Shown: one piece after another, positions 1-9,352 of the stretch
Numbering within the stretch: the first letter of the stretch is position 1
Layout: each line of letters starts with the position of its first letter
Position numbers and translations under genes: made by a program
Assembly: GCA_963726665.1 (NCBI GenBank)
Contig: CAVSDW010000014.1
Span: 1-64,000, forward strand
Origin: RPQJ01 sp963726665
GTDB lineage: Bacteria; Pseudomonadota; Gammaproteobacteria; Steroidobacterales; Steroidobacteraceae
DNA: 64,000 bases
Direction: 5' to 3'
The notes under the pieces: generated by a model
Database searches by the model: none
What the model saw: only the letters and a program-made list of their open reading frames with translations
What the model was told of the DNA's origin: nothing

Positions 1-471
1 CTCGCCCTGCTCGCGCAGGTCACGCACCATTTCCGGCAGGACCTCGTGCGGCACCCGTTGATCGGCCCGCTGATCAAGGACATCTATGCCCGCACCGGCA
101 TGCCGCTGTCGCCGAACTGGAACCTGCCCGCCTTCGAACTGCGGCAGTGGGGCAATGACGGTGGACCCGACGCAGCCGGCCACCTGACCGTGCGCGCAAG
201 CCTCACCAACCGCGCGGACTTCGCTCAGCCCCACCCGATCCTCCGCCTCGAACTCGACGACCGGTTCGGCGACTCGGTTGCCGTTCGCGACTTCGCGCCC
301 GCCGAGTACCTCAAGAATCCGTCCGAGGCTGCACGGCTGCTCGGCCCGGGCGCCAGTGCCGAAGCCGAACTCGTGATCGTGGACCCGGGGAAGGACGCCG
401 TCGGCTACCAGCTCGACGTCTGCCTGCGCGAATCCGCCACCATACTCCGTTGCGCGCAAGGCCCGGGCTGA
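1..471 (+). CDS. DUF3426 domain protein, C-terminal part (5' end outside window)
   Basis: The reading frame is open from the first base of the window, so only the C-terminal ~156 residues are seen. The part seen resembles the soluble DUF3426 domain, which in full-length members follows an N-terminal zinc-ribbon and one transmembrane helix; those two would lie upstream of the window. The residues around NLPAF, LRQWG and PHPILRLELDD match the pattern of that domain. In many gammaproteobacteria this gene lies between prmA and dusB, and dusB follows here after 3 bases, so the two are very likely cotranscribed. Its biochemical role is unknown. An internal GTG at 46 is an in-frame valine and unlikely to be the true start. 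Confidence 0.75.
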   Translation, partial: LALLAQVTHHFRQDLVRHPLIGPLIKDIYARTGMPLSPNWNLPAFELRQWGNDGGPDAAGHLTVRASLTNRADFAQPHPILRLELDDRFGDSVAVRDFAPAEYLKNPSEAARLLGPGASAEAELVIVDPGKDAVGYQLDVCLRESATILRCAQGPG

Positions 472-474
472 GCC

Positions 475-1464
475 GTGGGCATCATCACTATCGGCCCATA
501 TCGACTGGGCGGCCGCGCCTTCCTCGCCCCGATGGCGGGCGTCACCGACCTGCCGTTCCGCAGGCTCTGCCGGCGCATGGGCGCGGCGCTCGCGGCTGGA
601 GAAATGATTTCCGCGGACCCGAGGCTCTGGGGCACCGAGGAATCCCGCCGGCGGCGCGATAACGAAGGTGAAGCCGAGCCGCGCGTCGTGCAGATTGCGG
701 GCGGCGATCCGGCAATGATGGCGGACGCCGCGCGGCGCAACGCGGACGCCGGCGCGCAGATCATCGACATCAACATGGGCTGCCCGGCGAAGAAGGTCTG
801 CAACAAGGATGCGGGGTCGGCGCTGCTCCGCGACGAGGCGCTGGTGGCCGCGATCCTCGACGCGACGGTGCGTGCAGCCGGCGTGCCCGTGACGCTCAAG
901 ATCCGCACCGGTTGGAGCCGCGAGCGGCCGAACGGCGTCGCCGTCGCGCGCATCGCGGAGTCGGCGGGCGTCCAGGCACTGGCCGTGCACGGCCGCAGCC
1001 GGGCCTGCCGGTTCGAGGGCGAGGCGGAGTACGAGACCATCGCCGCCATCAAGCAGGCCGTGCGCATCCCGGTGATCGCCAACGGCGACATCGACTCCGC
1101 AGCCAAGGCCGCGGAGGTCATCCGCGCCACCGGCGCCGACGGCGTGATGGTCGGCCGGGCCGCACAGGGACGCCCGTGGATATTCCGCGAGATCGAGGCG
1201 CGCCTCGCAGGAAAGCCCGCGCCGCCCGAGCCTTCGGCCGCGGAGACGCGTAATATCATCACGGCCCACTTGTGCGACTTGTACGCATTCTACGGCGTAG
1301 ATGCGGGAGTCAGGATCGCACGCAAGCACATCGGCTGGTACTGCCGGGAACGCCCGCACGCGCAGGCGTTCAGGCAGTCCGTCATGCAGGTGGCCACGGC
1401 CGAGGGTCAACTCGACGCGGTGCGCGAATTCTTCGACGCGCCGCGCGAGGCCGAAGCCGCCTGA
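475..1464 (+). CDS. dusB: tRNA-dihydrouridine synthase B
   Basis: FMN- and NADPH-dependent enzyme that reduces uridine to dihydrouridine in the tRNA D-loop; cytosolic. The 329-residue length is normal. The TIM barrel begins with LAPMAGVTDLPFR (about 17–29). The catalytic cysteine lies in NMGCPAKKVC near residue 103. FMN-phosphate binding residues are in IANGDID and GVMVGRAAQGRPW. It starts with GTG, 3 bases after the preceding gene. The downstream fis gene starts 36 bases after its stop, the standard dusB–fis operon in which dusB transcription and translation drive fis. The gene is intact, unlike several neighbours. Confidence 0.96.
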   Translation: MGIITIGPYRLGGRAFLAPMAGVTDLPFRRLCRRMGAALAAGEMISADPRLWGTEESRRRRDNEGEAEPRVVQIAGGDPAMMADAARRNADAGAQIIDINMGCPAKKVCNKDAGSALLRDEALVAAILDATVRAAGVPVTLKIRTGWSRERPNGVAVARIAESAGVQALAVHGRSRACRFEGEAEYETIAAIKQAVRIPVIANGDIDSAAKAAEVIRATGADGVMVGRAAQGRPWIFREIEARLAGKPAPPEPSAAETRNIITAHLCDLYAFYGVDAGVRIARKHIGWYCRERPHAQAFRQSVMQVATAEGQLDAVREFFDAPREAEAA

Positions 1465-1500
1465 TTGGGAAGGTCAGTTGGGGAATCGAGGACGGGGACA

Positions 1501-1797
1501 ATGGCACGGCGCAAGAAAACCACGAGCCGCAGGGAGTCGCGACCGGCCTCGATGCCGGCAGGACGCAGCGTTCCGCTGCGATCGATGACGGCACAGGCTC
1601 TCGACAGCTATTTCACCAACCTGAACGGGCACGCACCGGGTCATCTCTATGACCTCGTGATGCGCGAGGTCGAGGAGCCGCTGTTCCGCGCGGTGCTCGA
1701 TTATTCCGAAGGCAACCAGAGTCGCGCGGCGGAGGTCCTCGGCATCAACCGGGGCACGCTGCGCAAGAAGCTCCGGACCTACGGGATTTCCGCCTGA
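1501..1797 (+). CDS. fis: DNA-binding protein Fis
   Basis: Small nucleoid-associated protein of 98 residues, the usual Fis size. It bends DNA and regulates growth-rate-linked promoters. The C-terminal helix-turn-helix is clear: NQSRAAEVLGINRGTLRKKL occupies roughly residues 73–92. The middle part (LDSYFTNLNG) corresponds to the dimerisation region. The ATG at 1501 is chosen because it is preceded by a purine-rich GAGGACGGGG and gives the normal length; an in-frame TTG at 1465 would add an unusual 12-residue leader. The N-terminus is more basic than in E. coli Fis (RRKKTTSRR). It lies directly downstream of dusB and upstream of purH. Confidence 0.93.
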   Translation: MARRKKTTSRRESRPASMPAGRSVPLRSMTAQALDSYFTNLNGHAPGHLYDLVMREVEEPLFRAVLDYSEGNQSRAAEVLGINRGTLRKKLRTYGISA

Positions 1798-1823
1798 GTG
1801 AGCGTTCGGAAGGGCCAGACATC

Positions 1824-3386
1824 GTGAACACCACCATACGGCGCGCGCTCATCAGCGTGTCCAGCAAGGAAGGCCTGCTCGATTTCGCCCGCGCGCTGCG
1901 CGAGCGCGGCGTCGCCATCCTCTCGACCGGCGGCACGGCCGCCCTCCTCCGGGCCAATGGCATCGACGTCACCGACGTGTCGTCCGTCACCGGCTTTCCG
2001 GAGATCATGGACGGACGGGTCAAGACCCTGCACCCTCGCATCCACGGCGGGCTGCTCGGGCGGCGTGGCACCGACGACGCCGTGATGGCCGAGCACGGCA
2101 TCGAGGCCATCGACCTCGTCGTGGTCAACCTCTACCCGTTCGCGGCGACGATCGCGAAGCCGGGCTGCACGTTCGAGGACGCGATCGAGAACATCGACGT
2201 CGGCGGGCCCGCGATGGTGCGTGCCTCGGCGAAGAACCACGACCGCGTCACCGTGGTGGTCGATCCACTCGACTACGGCGCAGTGCTCGCAGAGATCGAC
2301 AAGGGTAACGGCGCCGTGTCGGCCGAGACGCGACTGCGCCTGGCGGCAAAGGCGTTCGCGCACACCGCGCAATACGACGCGGCGGTCGCCTCCTATCTCG
2401 CGCAGGCTGCGCGCCCGTCGGCCGGCGGCTTCCCTGATCTCCTGGCGCTGCAGTTCCGCAAGCGCCTCGACCTGCGCTATGGCGAGAACCCGCACCAGCA
2501 GGCCGCCTTCTACGTCGCGGCAGACGCGCAGGGTGCGTCGATCGGCTCCGCGTCGCAACTGCAGGGCAAGGAACTCTCGTTCAACAATCTCGCCGACGCC
2601 GACACGGCCTTCGAGTGCGTGCGGCAGTTCGCGGCGCCCGCCTGCGTGATCGTCAAGCACGCGAATCCCTGCGGCGTCGCCGTGGGGTCGGATATCGGCC
2701 AGGCGTACGACCGCGCGTTCAGGACGGACCCCACCTCGGCGTTCGGCGGCATCATCGCCTTCAACCAGCCTGTCGACGGTGCGACGGCGCGCGTGATCCT
2801 CGAGCGGCAGTTCGTCGAAGTCATCGTCGCCCCCGGGGCCGACGCGGAGGCCCGCGAGGCCTGCGCGAGGAAGGAAAACGTCCGCCTGCTCGTGACTGGC
2901 GGCCTCGATGCCAGCAACTCGCGCTTCGATATCCGCAGCGTCAACGGCGGACTCCTCGTCCAGTCGCGCGATGAGGGCATGGTCGCCGCGGGCGACCTCA
3001 AGGTCGTGACGAAGCGCGCGCCGACGCCGGCGGAACTCGCCGACCTGACCTTCGCCTGGCAGGTCTGCAAGTACGTGAAGTCGAACGCCATCATCTACGT
3101 GAAGGACGGCATGACGGTGGGCATCGGCGCGGGCCAGATGAGCCGCGTGGTGTCGAGCCGCATCGCAGCAATGAAGGCGCGTGACGAGGGCCTCGATCCC
3201 ACGGGCTCGGTGATGGCGTCCGACGCATTCTTCCCGTTCCGCGACGGCCTCGATGCCGCCGCCGAACACGGCATCGTCGCCGTGATCCAGCCAGGCGGAT
3301 CGAAGCGCGACTCCGAGGTCATCGCGGCCGCCGACGAGCACGGCATCGCGATGGTGTTCACGGGGATGCGGCATTTCAGGCACTGA
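1824..3386 (+). CDS. purH: Bifunctional AICAR formyltransferase / IMP cyclohydrolase
   Basis: Catalyses the last two steps of IMP synthesis: formylation of AICAR with 10-formyl-THF, then ring closure. It has 520 residues, the normal length. The N-terminal cyclohydrolase domain shows SVSSKEGL, STGGTA and KTLHPRIHGGLL. The formyltransferase domain carries the catalytic KHANPCG near residue 278 and ends with the usual GMRHFRH. The start is GTG at 1824; the gene lies 26 bases after fis, as in other gammaproteobacteria. purD follows after a repeat-bearing gap of about 107 bases. Confidence 0.97.
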   Translation: MNTTIRRALISVSSKEGLLDFARALRERGVAILSTGGTAALLRANGIDVTDVSSVTGFPEIMDGRVKTLHPRIHGGLLGRRGTDDAVMAEHGIEAIDLVVVNLYPFAATIAKPGCTFEDAIENIDVGGPAMVRASAKNHDRVTVVVDPLDYGAVLAEIDKGNGAVSAETRLRLAAKAFAHTAQYDAAVASYLAQAARPSAGGFPDLLALQFRKRLDLRYGENPHQQAAFYVAADAQGASIGSASQLQGKELSFNNLADADTAFECVRQFAAPACVIVKHANPCGVAVGSDIGQAYDRAFRTDPTSAFGGIIAFNQPVDGATARVILERQFVEVIVAPGADAEAREACARKENVRLLVTGGLDASNSRFDIRSVNGGLLVQSRDEGMVAAGDLKVVTKRAPTPAELADLTFAWQVCKYVKSNAIIYVKDGMTVGIGAGQMSRVVSSRIAAMKARDEGLDPTGSVMASDAFFPFRDGLDAAAEHGIVAVIQPGGSKRDSEVIAAADEHGIAMVFTGMRHFRH

Positions 3387-3389
3387 AGG

Positions 3390-3486
3390 TGCCGGTGTTA
3401 CGGTTTCGGTCACTCGGGAGCAAGGTGCCGTTGTTATGGTTTCGGTCACTGGCACGACCAACAGTTACGGAAACCGTAACACCGGC
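3390..3486. repeat. Palindromic repeat between purH and purD (TTACGGTTTC family)
   Basis: The gap between purH and purD is almost all repeat. A 16-base arm at 3391–3406 (GCCGGTGTTACGGTTT) is matched by its perfect reverse complement at 3471–3486. Between them, 3425–3450 is a direct copy of 3390–3415 with 24 of 26 bases the same, and 3464–3470 belongs to a second inverted half-copy. In RNA it would form a long hairpin with internal branches. No open reading frame or transposase is present. This is a REP-like element, different in sequence from the GGGGAC family found elsewhere in the window. Confidence 0.8.
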
Positions 3487-3493
3487 CTACCTT

Positions 3494-4773
3494 ATGAAGG
3501 TACTCATCATCGGTTCCGGCGGCCGCGAGCACGCGCTCGCGTGGAAGGCGGCACAGTCGCCGCGCGTGACACAGGTATTCGTGGCACCCGGCAACGCCGG
3601 CACGGCGCTCGAGCCGCGGGTGCGGAACGTCGACGTCGCCGCGGACGACCTGCCGGGCCTGCTCCAGTTCGCGCTCGCCGAGAAGATCGACCTCACCATC
3701 GTCGGGCCCGAAGGGCCCGCTGGTGCTGGGCGTCACCGATGAGTTTTCCGCGGCCGGCCTGCGCTGCTTCGGCCCCAGCCGCGAGGCCGCGCGCCTCGAG
3801 GGCTCCAAGGCCTACATGAAGGAATTCCTGAGGCGCCATTCGATCCCGACGGCCGCGTACGCGACGTTCACCCGCGAGAGCTTCGACGCCGCGTGGGTCC
3901 GCGCGCAGCGCGCCCCGCTGGTGGTCAAGGCGGACGGCCTGGCCGCGGGCAAGGGCGTGGTGATCTGCGCAACCACGGCGGAGGCCGTAGAGACGGCCGA
4001 GGCGATGTTCGCCGGGCGCTTCGGCGCCGCGGGCTCGACCATCGTCGTCGAGGAATTCCTCGAAGGCGAGGAGGCGAGCTTCATCGCCATGGTGGATGGA
4101 ACCCACGTGCTGCCGCTCGCCACCTCCCAGGACCATAAGCGCCGCGACGACGGCGACCTCGGACCGAACACCGGCGGCATGGGCGCCTACTCGCCGGCAC
4201 CGGTCGTTACCCGGCAGGTGCACGAGCGCGCCATGCGAGAGGTGATGTGGCCCACCGTGCGCGCGCTCGCCGCGGAGAACACGCCGTACGTCGGCTTCCT
4301 GTATGCGGGTCTCATGATCGATGCGCACGGCACGCCCAAAGTGCTCGAGTTCAATTGCCGCCTCGGCGACCCGGAGACCCAGCCGATCCTGTCACGCATG
4401 CGCTCCGACATCACGGAGCTGTGTGACGCCGCGCTGGACGGGCGTCTGTCGGCTGCGGGCGTGGACTGGGATCCGCGCGCCGCAGTCGGAGTGGTACTCG
4501 CCGCGGGCGGTTACCCCGACGCCGTCCGCAAAGGCGACGTCATTCACGGCCTCGATGCGGCGGCGAAGCTGCCCGGCAAGGTATTCCACGCCGCGACGCA
4601 GCTCGCCGGCGACTCGGTGGTCACGAACGGCGGCCGCGTGCTCTGCGCGGTCGGGCCTCGGCGACGGAGTGAAGGCCGCGCAGCAGCAGGCCTACGATCT
4701 CGCCGCCGCAATATGCTGGGACGGCATTCAGTACCGACGGGATATCGGCCACCGCGCAATCGCGCGCGAATAG
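3494..4773 (+). CDS. purD: Phosphoribosylamine–glycine ligase, two frame breaks
   Basis: ATP-grasp enzyme of purine synthesis that makes GAR from phosphoribosylamine and glycine. The start ATG at 3494 gives MKVLIIGSGGREHALAWKA, the family N-terminus. The frame breaks near 3714, in GGGCCC (VGPEGP then LVLGVTDEF), and again near 4655, at CGGGCCTC (LCAV then LGDGVKAAQQ). Each fits one extra base in a G/C run. The rebuilt protein has about 425 residues, the normal length, and contains VVKADGLAAGKGV, GGMGAYSP and LEFNCRLGDPETQ. The gene is normally essential without purines, so the breaks are probably sequence errors. The end at 4773 is the stop in the rebuilt frame. Confidence 0.93.
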
Positions 4774-4782
4774 GCCGCCGGG

Positions 4783-5673
4783 TCAGTCCGGTGCGGACAC
4801 TGCTGCTCCGGCGCGCCGCCGCACCGCTTCGCGACGGATGACATAGAGCCCCGCGCCGACGACGATGGCGCCGCCGAGCAGCGTCGCCGCACCCGGCAGC
4901 ACGTGCCAGATGGCGAAGTCGAGCACGACGCCCCACACCAGCGCCGTGTACTCGAGCGGCGTCACGACGGCCACGGGGGCATTCCTGAACGCCTCGGTGA
5001 TGAAGTGCTGCCCGAGCGAGCCGGCGAGACCCAGGCCCACCAGCAGCGGCCAGTCGGCGTGCTGCAGCGGTCGCCAGCCCGCGATGGCGAGAAGCCCCGC
5101 CCCCACGGCCATCATCGCGGTGAACCAGAAGACCATGCTCTCGGTGGTGTCGGTCCGGGCCAGGACCCGCAGCGTGATGACCGCAAGCGAGTAGCAGAGC
5201 GCCGCCACGACGGCGGCAATGCTGCCCACCGATACCCAGTCGCTGCCCGAGGGTCGCAGCATCAGCAGCACGCCCGCGAGGCCCACGGCAATCGCGGCCC
5301 ACTGGGCGCGGCCCACGGTCTCCCCGAGCATGGGTGCCGACAGCGCCGCGACCACCAGCGGCGCGCACATGAAGATCGAGTAGGTGGTCGCCAGCGAGGA
5401 CTCGCGCACGGCGAAGATGAAGCTGCCGAGCATCAGCACGGACAGCGCGCCGCGGAAGAGATGGAGCCTCAGGTTCACGATGCGCAGCCGCTTCGCGCGC
5501 CCGCGCACCAGCACGGGCAGCAGCACGAACGGCATCGAGGTGACTCCGCGCAGGAAGGCGACCTGCATCGGGGCGTAGTGCGCGGCGAGCAGCTTCAGCA
5601 GCGCGTCCATGACCGCGAACACGGCCACGGCAAGCAGCATCGACGCGATGCCCCGGAGGTTGTTGGTGTGCAC
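4783..5673 (-). CDS. EamA/DMT-family membrane transporter
   Basis: Inner-membrane protein of 296 residues with two EamA halves and about ten hydrophobic helices, the drug/metabolite transporter layout. The first half runs from GIASMLLAVAVFAVMDALLK to about residue 140 and the second from VGSIAAVVAALCYS to AIVVGAGLYVI. The substrate cannot be read from sequence. Members of this family export amino acids, purines or carboxylates; AVFAVMDALLKLLA near the start resembles the RhaT/YdcZ-like group but this is weak. Start is GTG. It converges with purD (9 bases apart) and lies 37 bases beyond rho on the same strand, so it may be read from the rho transcript. Confidence 0.85.
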   Translation of the reverse strand: MHTNNLRGIASMLLAVAVFAVMDALLKLLAAHYAPMQVAFLRGVTSMPFVLLPVLVRGRAKRLRIVNLRLHLFRGALSVLMLGSFIFAVRESSLATTYSIFMCAPLVVAALSAPMLGETVGRAQWAAIAVGLAGVLLMLRPSGSDWVSVGSIAAVVAALCYSLAVITLRVLARTDTTESMVFWFTAMMAVGAGLLAIAGWRPLQHADWPLLVGLGLAGSLGQHFITEAFRNAPVAVVTPLEYTALVWGVVLDFAIWHVLPGAATLLGGAIVVGAGLYVIRREAVRRRAGAAVSAPD

Positions 5674-5710
5674 GCGTCCGCTCCCCGGCCGGCCGCAGCC
5701 GGCCCGCGGC

Positions 5711-7153
5711 TCAGCGCTTCATCAGGTCGAAGAATTCGCCGTTGGTCTTGGTGTCCCGCATCTTGTCGATGAGGAACTCCGCGGCCGCGAGCTCGTCCAT
5801 CGGGTGCAGCAGCTTGCGGATGATCCAGATCTTGGCGAGCTCGTCCTGCGAAGTGATGAGCTCCTCGCGGCGCGTGCCCGAGCGGTTGATGTTGAACGCC
5901 GGGTAGACGCGCTTCTCGGCGATGCGGCGATCCAGGTGGATTTCGCTGTTGCCGGTGCCCTTGAATTCCTCGTAGATCACGTCGTCCATGCGCGAGCCGG
6001 TGTCGATCAGCGCGGTCGCCATGATGGTGAGGCTGCCGCCCTCCTCGATGTTGCGCGCGGCGCCGAAGAAGCGCTTCGGCCGCTGCAGCGCGTTCGCGTC
6101 CACGCCGCCCGTGAGCACCTTGCCGGAGCTCGGCACCACGGTGTTGTAGGCGCGTGCGAGGCGGGTGATCGAGTCGAGCAGGATCACCACGTCCTTCTTG
6201 TGCTCGACGAGGCGCTTGGCCTTCTCGATGACCATCTCGGCCACCTGCACGTGGCGGCTCGCCGGCTCGTCGAAGGTCGAGGAGACGACCTCGCCGCGCA
6301 CGGTGCGCGACATCTCGGTGACTTCCTCGGGCCGCTCGTCGATGAGCAGCACGATCAGGTACACCTCGGGGTGGTTGCCGGTGATGGAGTTGGCGATGTT
6401 CTGCAGCAGCATCGTCTTGCCGGCCTTCGGCGGGGAGACGATGAGGCCGCGCTGGCCCTTACCGAGCGGCGCGATCAGGTCGATCATGCGCGCGGTGAGG
6501 TCCTCGGTGCTGCCCGTGCCGCGCTCGAGCTTGAGGCGGCGCGTCGGATGCAGCGGCGTCAGGTTCTCGAACAGCACCTTGCTGCGCGCGTTCTCGGGCG
6601 AGTCGAAATTGATCTGGCCGACCTTGAGCAGCGCGAAGTAGCGCTCGCCGTCCTTCGGCGGGCGGATGAGCCCGGAGATCGAGTCGCCGGTGCGCAGGTT
6701 GAAGCGCCGGACCTGGCTCGGGCTGATGTAGATGTCGTCGGGGCCCGCGAGGTAGGAGCCCTCGGGCGAGCGCAGGAAGCCGAAGCCGTCCTGCAGGATC
6801 TCGAGCACGCCGTCGCCGTAGATGTCCTCGCCGTTCCTCGCGTGCGCCTTGAGGATGGCGAAGATGATGTCCTGCTTGCGGGAGCGCGCCAGGTTCTCCA
6901 TTCCCATCTGCTGCGCCATCTTGAGCAGGTCGGGAATGGGCTTGTGCTTCAGCTCCGACAGGTTCATCGAGCGGCGGCTCGCCTCGAGCTCCGCCGGGCT
7001 GATGACGTCCAGGTCGTCGGCGTCCAGGAACTCCTCGGGCGGCATTTCTTCCTGCCGCGGTCCGCGGTTGCCATCGGCACCGCCGCCACCGCCACCACCT
7101 CGGCCACGCTTGCCGGGCCGGTTGCGGCCCTGGTTGCCGAGGTAGCCTCTCAC
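5711..7153 (-). CDS. rho: Transcription termination factor Rho
   Basis: Hexameric RNA-dependent ATPase that ends transcription. The conserved N-terminus MNLSELKHKPI begins at residue 63 of the 480 predicted. RNA-binding residues lie in DGFGFLRSPEGSYLAGPDDIY, Walker A is PPKAGKT (241–247) and VILLDSITRLARAYN is Walker B. The start chosen is GTG at 7153, which overlaps the trxA stop as GTGA and so implies translational coupling. It adds a 62-residue leader rich in Gly, Arg and acidic residues (a run of seven Gly). A start at the Met of MNLSELK (residue 63) is possible. The open frame continues upstream through trxA but that part is antisense-type shadow of the trx coding frame. Confidence 0.95.
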   Translation of the reverse strand: MRGYLGNQGRNRPGKRGRGGGGGGGADGNRGPRQEEMPPEEFLDADDLDVISPAELEASRRSMNLSELKHKPIPDLLKMAQQMGMENLARSRKQDIIFAILKAHARNGEDIYGDGVLEILQDGFGFLRSPEGSYLAGPDDIYISPSQVRRFNLRTGDSISGLIRPPKDGERYFALLKVGQINFDSPENARSKVLFENLTPLHPTRRLKLERGTGSTEDLTARMIDLIAPLGKGQRGLIVSPPKAGKTMLLQNIANSITGNHPEVYLIVLLIDERPEEVTEMSRTVRGEVVSSTFDEPASRHVQVAEMVIEKAKRLVEHKKDVVILLDSITRLARAYNTVVPSSGKVLTGGVDANALQRPKRFFGAARNIEEGGSLTIMATALIDTGSRMDDVIYEEFKGTGNSEIHLDRRIAEKRVYPAFNINRSGTRREELITSQDELAKIWIIRKLLHPMDELAAAEFLIDKMRDTKTNGEFFDLMKR

Positions 7154-7476
7154 AGCTTGCTGTCCAGAAAAGCCGCGACGTCCGCCTTGCGGACCGCGCC
7201 GATCTTCTGGCCTTCGGCCTGGCCGTTCTTGAACAGAATTAGGGTCGGGATTCCGCGGACGTTGAAACGCATCGGCGTCTTCGGGTTGTCGTCCACGTTC
7301 ATCTTGGCGATGGTCACCCTGCCCGCGTACTCCGTCGCGATCTCGTCCAGGAGCGGGGCTATCATCTTGCATGGGCCGCACCACTCGGCCCAGAAGTCGA
7401 GGAGTACCGGGTGTTTGGACTGGAGAACGTCCGTCTCGAAGCTCGAGTCGGTGACGTGGATGATCTGCTGGCTCAC
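7150..7476 (-). CDS. trxA: Thioredoxin 1
   Basis: Small cytosolic dithiol oxidoreductase of 108 residues. The active site WCGPC is near residue 32, and the cis-proline is in GIPTLILF. The start is GTG at 7476, with GGAGGT placed 7 bases upstream. The trxA–rho order with a divergent rhlB upstream is the same as in E. coli. The stop codon overlaps the rho GTG. Confidence 0.97.
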   Translation of the reverse strand: MSQQIIHVTDSSFETDVLQSKHPVLLDFWAEWCGPCKMIAPLLDEIATEYAGRVTIAKMNVDDNPKTPMRFNVRGIPTLILFKNGQAEGQKIGAVRKADVAAFLDSKL

Positions 7477-7773
7477 CAGAGACTACCTCCGCTGGTGTTT
7501 CGTTGACTGGATTGGTTGGGTCGCTCAAAGGGATTCTTCGTATGCGTCGTCGGAGTTATCGAGTGACGGCGCGATCTGCGTGAGGCAAACTATCGGGATC
7601 GCTGCCGTACCTGGGGTTCTGGAGTCCCGCTGCACCGGACGTTGGCACCGGTCCTTTCGGGACCCGGCGAGCCGGCTTCGCTACTTGCGGGAGCGGACTG
7701 TTAGCCGCGGGTTGCAGTATTTGAACCCGCTTTGCGCCAATTTGCAAGACCACAATCAACGACACTGGGCCCG
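7477..7773. promoter_or_regulatory. Divergent control region between trxA–rho and rhlB
   Basis: This 297-base gap has no plausible gene and must hold promoters for both directions. Next to rhlB there is a 7-base inverted repeat, GCGGGTT at 7707–7713 and AACCCGC at 7724–7730, separated by ten bases, which may fold in the rhlB leader or form an operator. I see no clear sigma70 pair on either strand. rho genes are commonly autoregulated by attenuation in their leader, so the long trxA leader may matter, but nothing specific is visible. Confidence 0.4.
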
Positions 7774-9291
7774 ATGTCCGACGCACACCTGACCGACGTC
7801 TCATTTAGCAACCTGCACCTGCCGGAATCCCTGGCCCGCGGAATCGCCGACGCCGGCTTCGAACGGTGCACCCCGATCCAGGCGCAGACGCTGCCGCGAG
7901 CACTCGCCGGGTTCGACGTGGCCGGCCAGGCACAGACCGGAACCGGCAAGACGGCGGCCTTTCTCGTCGCCCTGTACTCGCGTCTGCTGCGTGCAGAGGT
8001 GCCGCCGACCCGCAAGGTCAACTCCCCGCTTGCGCTCATCATCGCGCCGACCCGCGAACTCGCGGTCCAGATCCACCACGACGCCGAACTGCTCGGCCAG
8101 TACACGGGCCTGAAGCTCTGCCCTGGCTTTCGGCGGCGTCGACTACGAGAAGCAGCGGCGTGACATCGAGGACGGCGTCGACATCCTGATCGGCACGCCG
8201 GGCCGCCTCATCGACTTCTACAAGCAGCACGTGTTCGACCTGCGCTCGGTCATGGCGCTGGTGCTCGACGAGGCCGACCGCATGTTCGACCTCGGCTTCA
8301 TCACGGACATCCGCTACATCATGCGGCGCCTGCCGCCGCCGGACCAGCGGTTGAACATGCTGTTCTCCGCCACGCTCGCCCAGCGCGTGCTCGAACTTGC
8401 CTACGAGCACATGAACGACCCGGAACTCGTGCGCATCGAGCCGGACAAGATGACCGTGGATCGCGTGCGGCAGGTGATCTACTTCCCGTCCATGGACGAG
8501 AAGCCGCGCCTGCTGGTCGGGCTGCTGCGCTCCATGGACCCGCACCGGACGATGATCTTCGTCAATACGCGGCGCGGCGCCGAGGAGCTCGAGAACCTGT
8601 TGCGCGCCAACGGCTTCAACGCCCAGGCGATCTCCGGCGACGTCCCGCAGACCAAGCGCCTGCGCCTGCTGAGGGACTTCCACAGCGGCGAGCTCGCGAT
8701 CCTGATCGGCACCGACGTCGCGTCGCGCGGCCTGCACGTTCCCGAAGTGAGCCACGTCTTCAACTACGACATGCCGCAGGACCCGGAAGACTACGTGCAC
8801 CGCATCGGCCGCACCGCACGAGCGGGCGCCGAGGGCGACGCGATCAGCCTGGGCTGCGAGGATTTCGTGCAGTCGCTGCCGGACATCGAGGCCTACATCG
8901 GCCGCAGCCTGCCGCGTGCGGCGCTCACCGAGGACGTGCTCGCCGAGATCACCGTGCCCGCGCGCGAGCGCCGCCGATTCGGCGGGCCGGGCGGTTCACG
9001 GGGCGGCTCCGGCGGTGGAAGTCGCGGTGGCCCGCGACATGGCGGGACCGGCGGCGGTCGGCGCGGCCCTCCTCCGCGCGGCGAGCGCCGCGAAGAGCGG
9101 CGCCCTGACAGGCCCCCCGCCGCTGACGCGGGCTCCGCCCCGGCAGCACGCGCGCCGGCCAGTCCCGCGCCGGCATCTCCAGCGCCGGGTGCGGACGGCG
9201 ATGCCCCACGCAAGCGCCGGCGTCGGCGCCGCGGCATGGTGGCGGTGGCGCGCCGCCGGCCGGCCCGACGGGCGGCCCTGCGCAGGAATGA
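7774..9291 (+). CDS. rhlB: DEAD-box RNA helicase RhlB, two frame breaks
   Basis: ATP-dependent RNA helicase, the degradosome partner in enterics. Motifs in order: Q motif ERCTPIQAQTLP, Walker A AQTGTGKT (about 50–57), PTREL, TPGRLID, DEAD near residue 165, FSAT, TDVASRGLH and HRIGRTAR. The position divergent from trxA–rho supports RhlB over RhlE. The frame breaks near 8122 (GCCCTGG for GCCTGG), joining GLKLCLAFGGVDYEKQ. A basic, Gly/Arg/Pro-rich tail follows. Near 9235 the frame seems to break again: read in the next frame the tail becomes GGGGAPPAGPTGGPAQE and stops at 9291, a more natural end than the uninterrupted frame, which runs to 9379 and overlaps the convergent gene. Confidence 0.9.
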
Positions 9292-9352
9292 GGCACGGCG
9301 GCCTGCCCGAGGCCGGACCGCGGTCATCCTGTCGGCGCCCACTCGTTCCCGG

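Noticed and set aside
1779..3461. 560-residue minus-strand frame opposite purH
   Set aside because: Antisense shadow of purH caused by GC3 bias; composition (Arg/Asp/His/Glu) is typical of such shadows and it has no family pattern.
3723..4841. PurD-like frame ending at 4841
   Set aside because: The last ~60 residues are out of frame; the family C-terminus is found in another frame ending at 4773.
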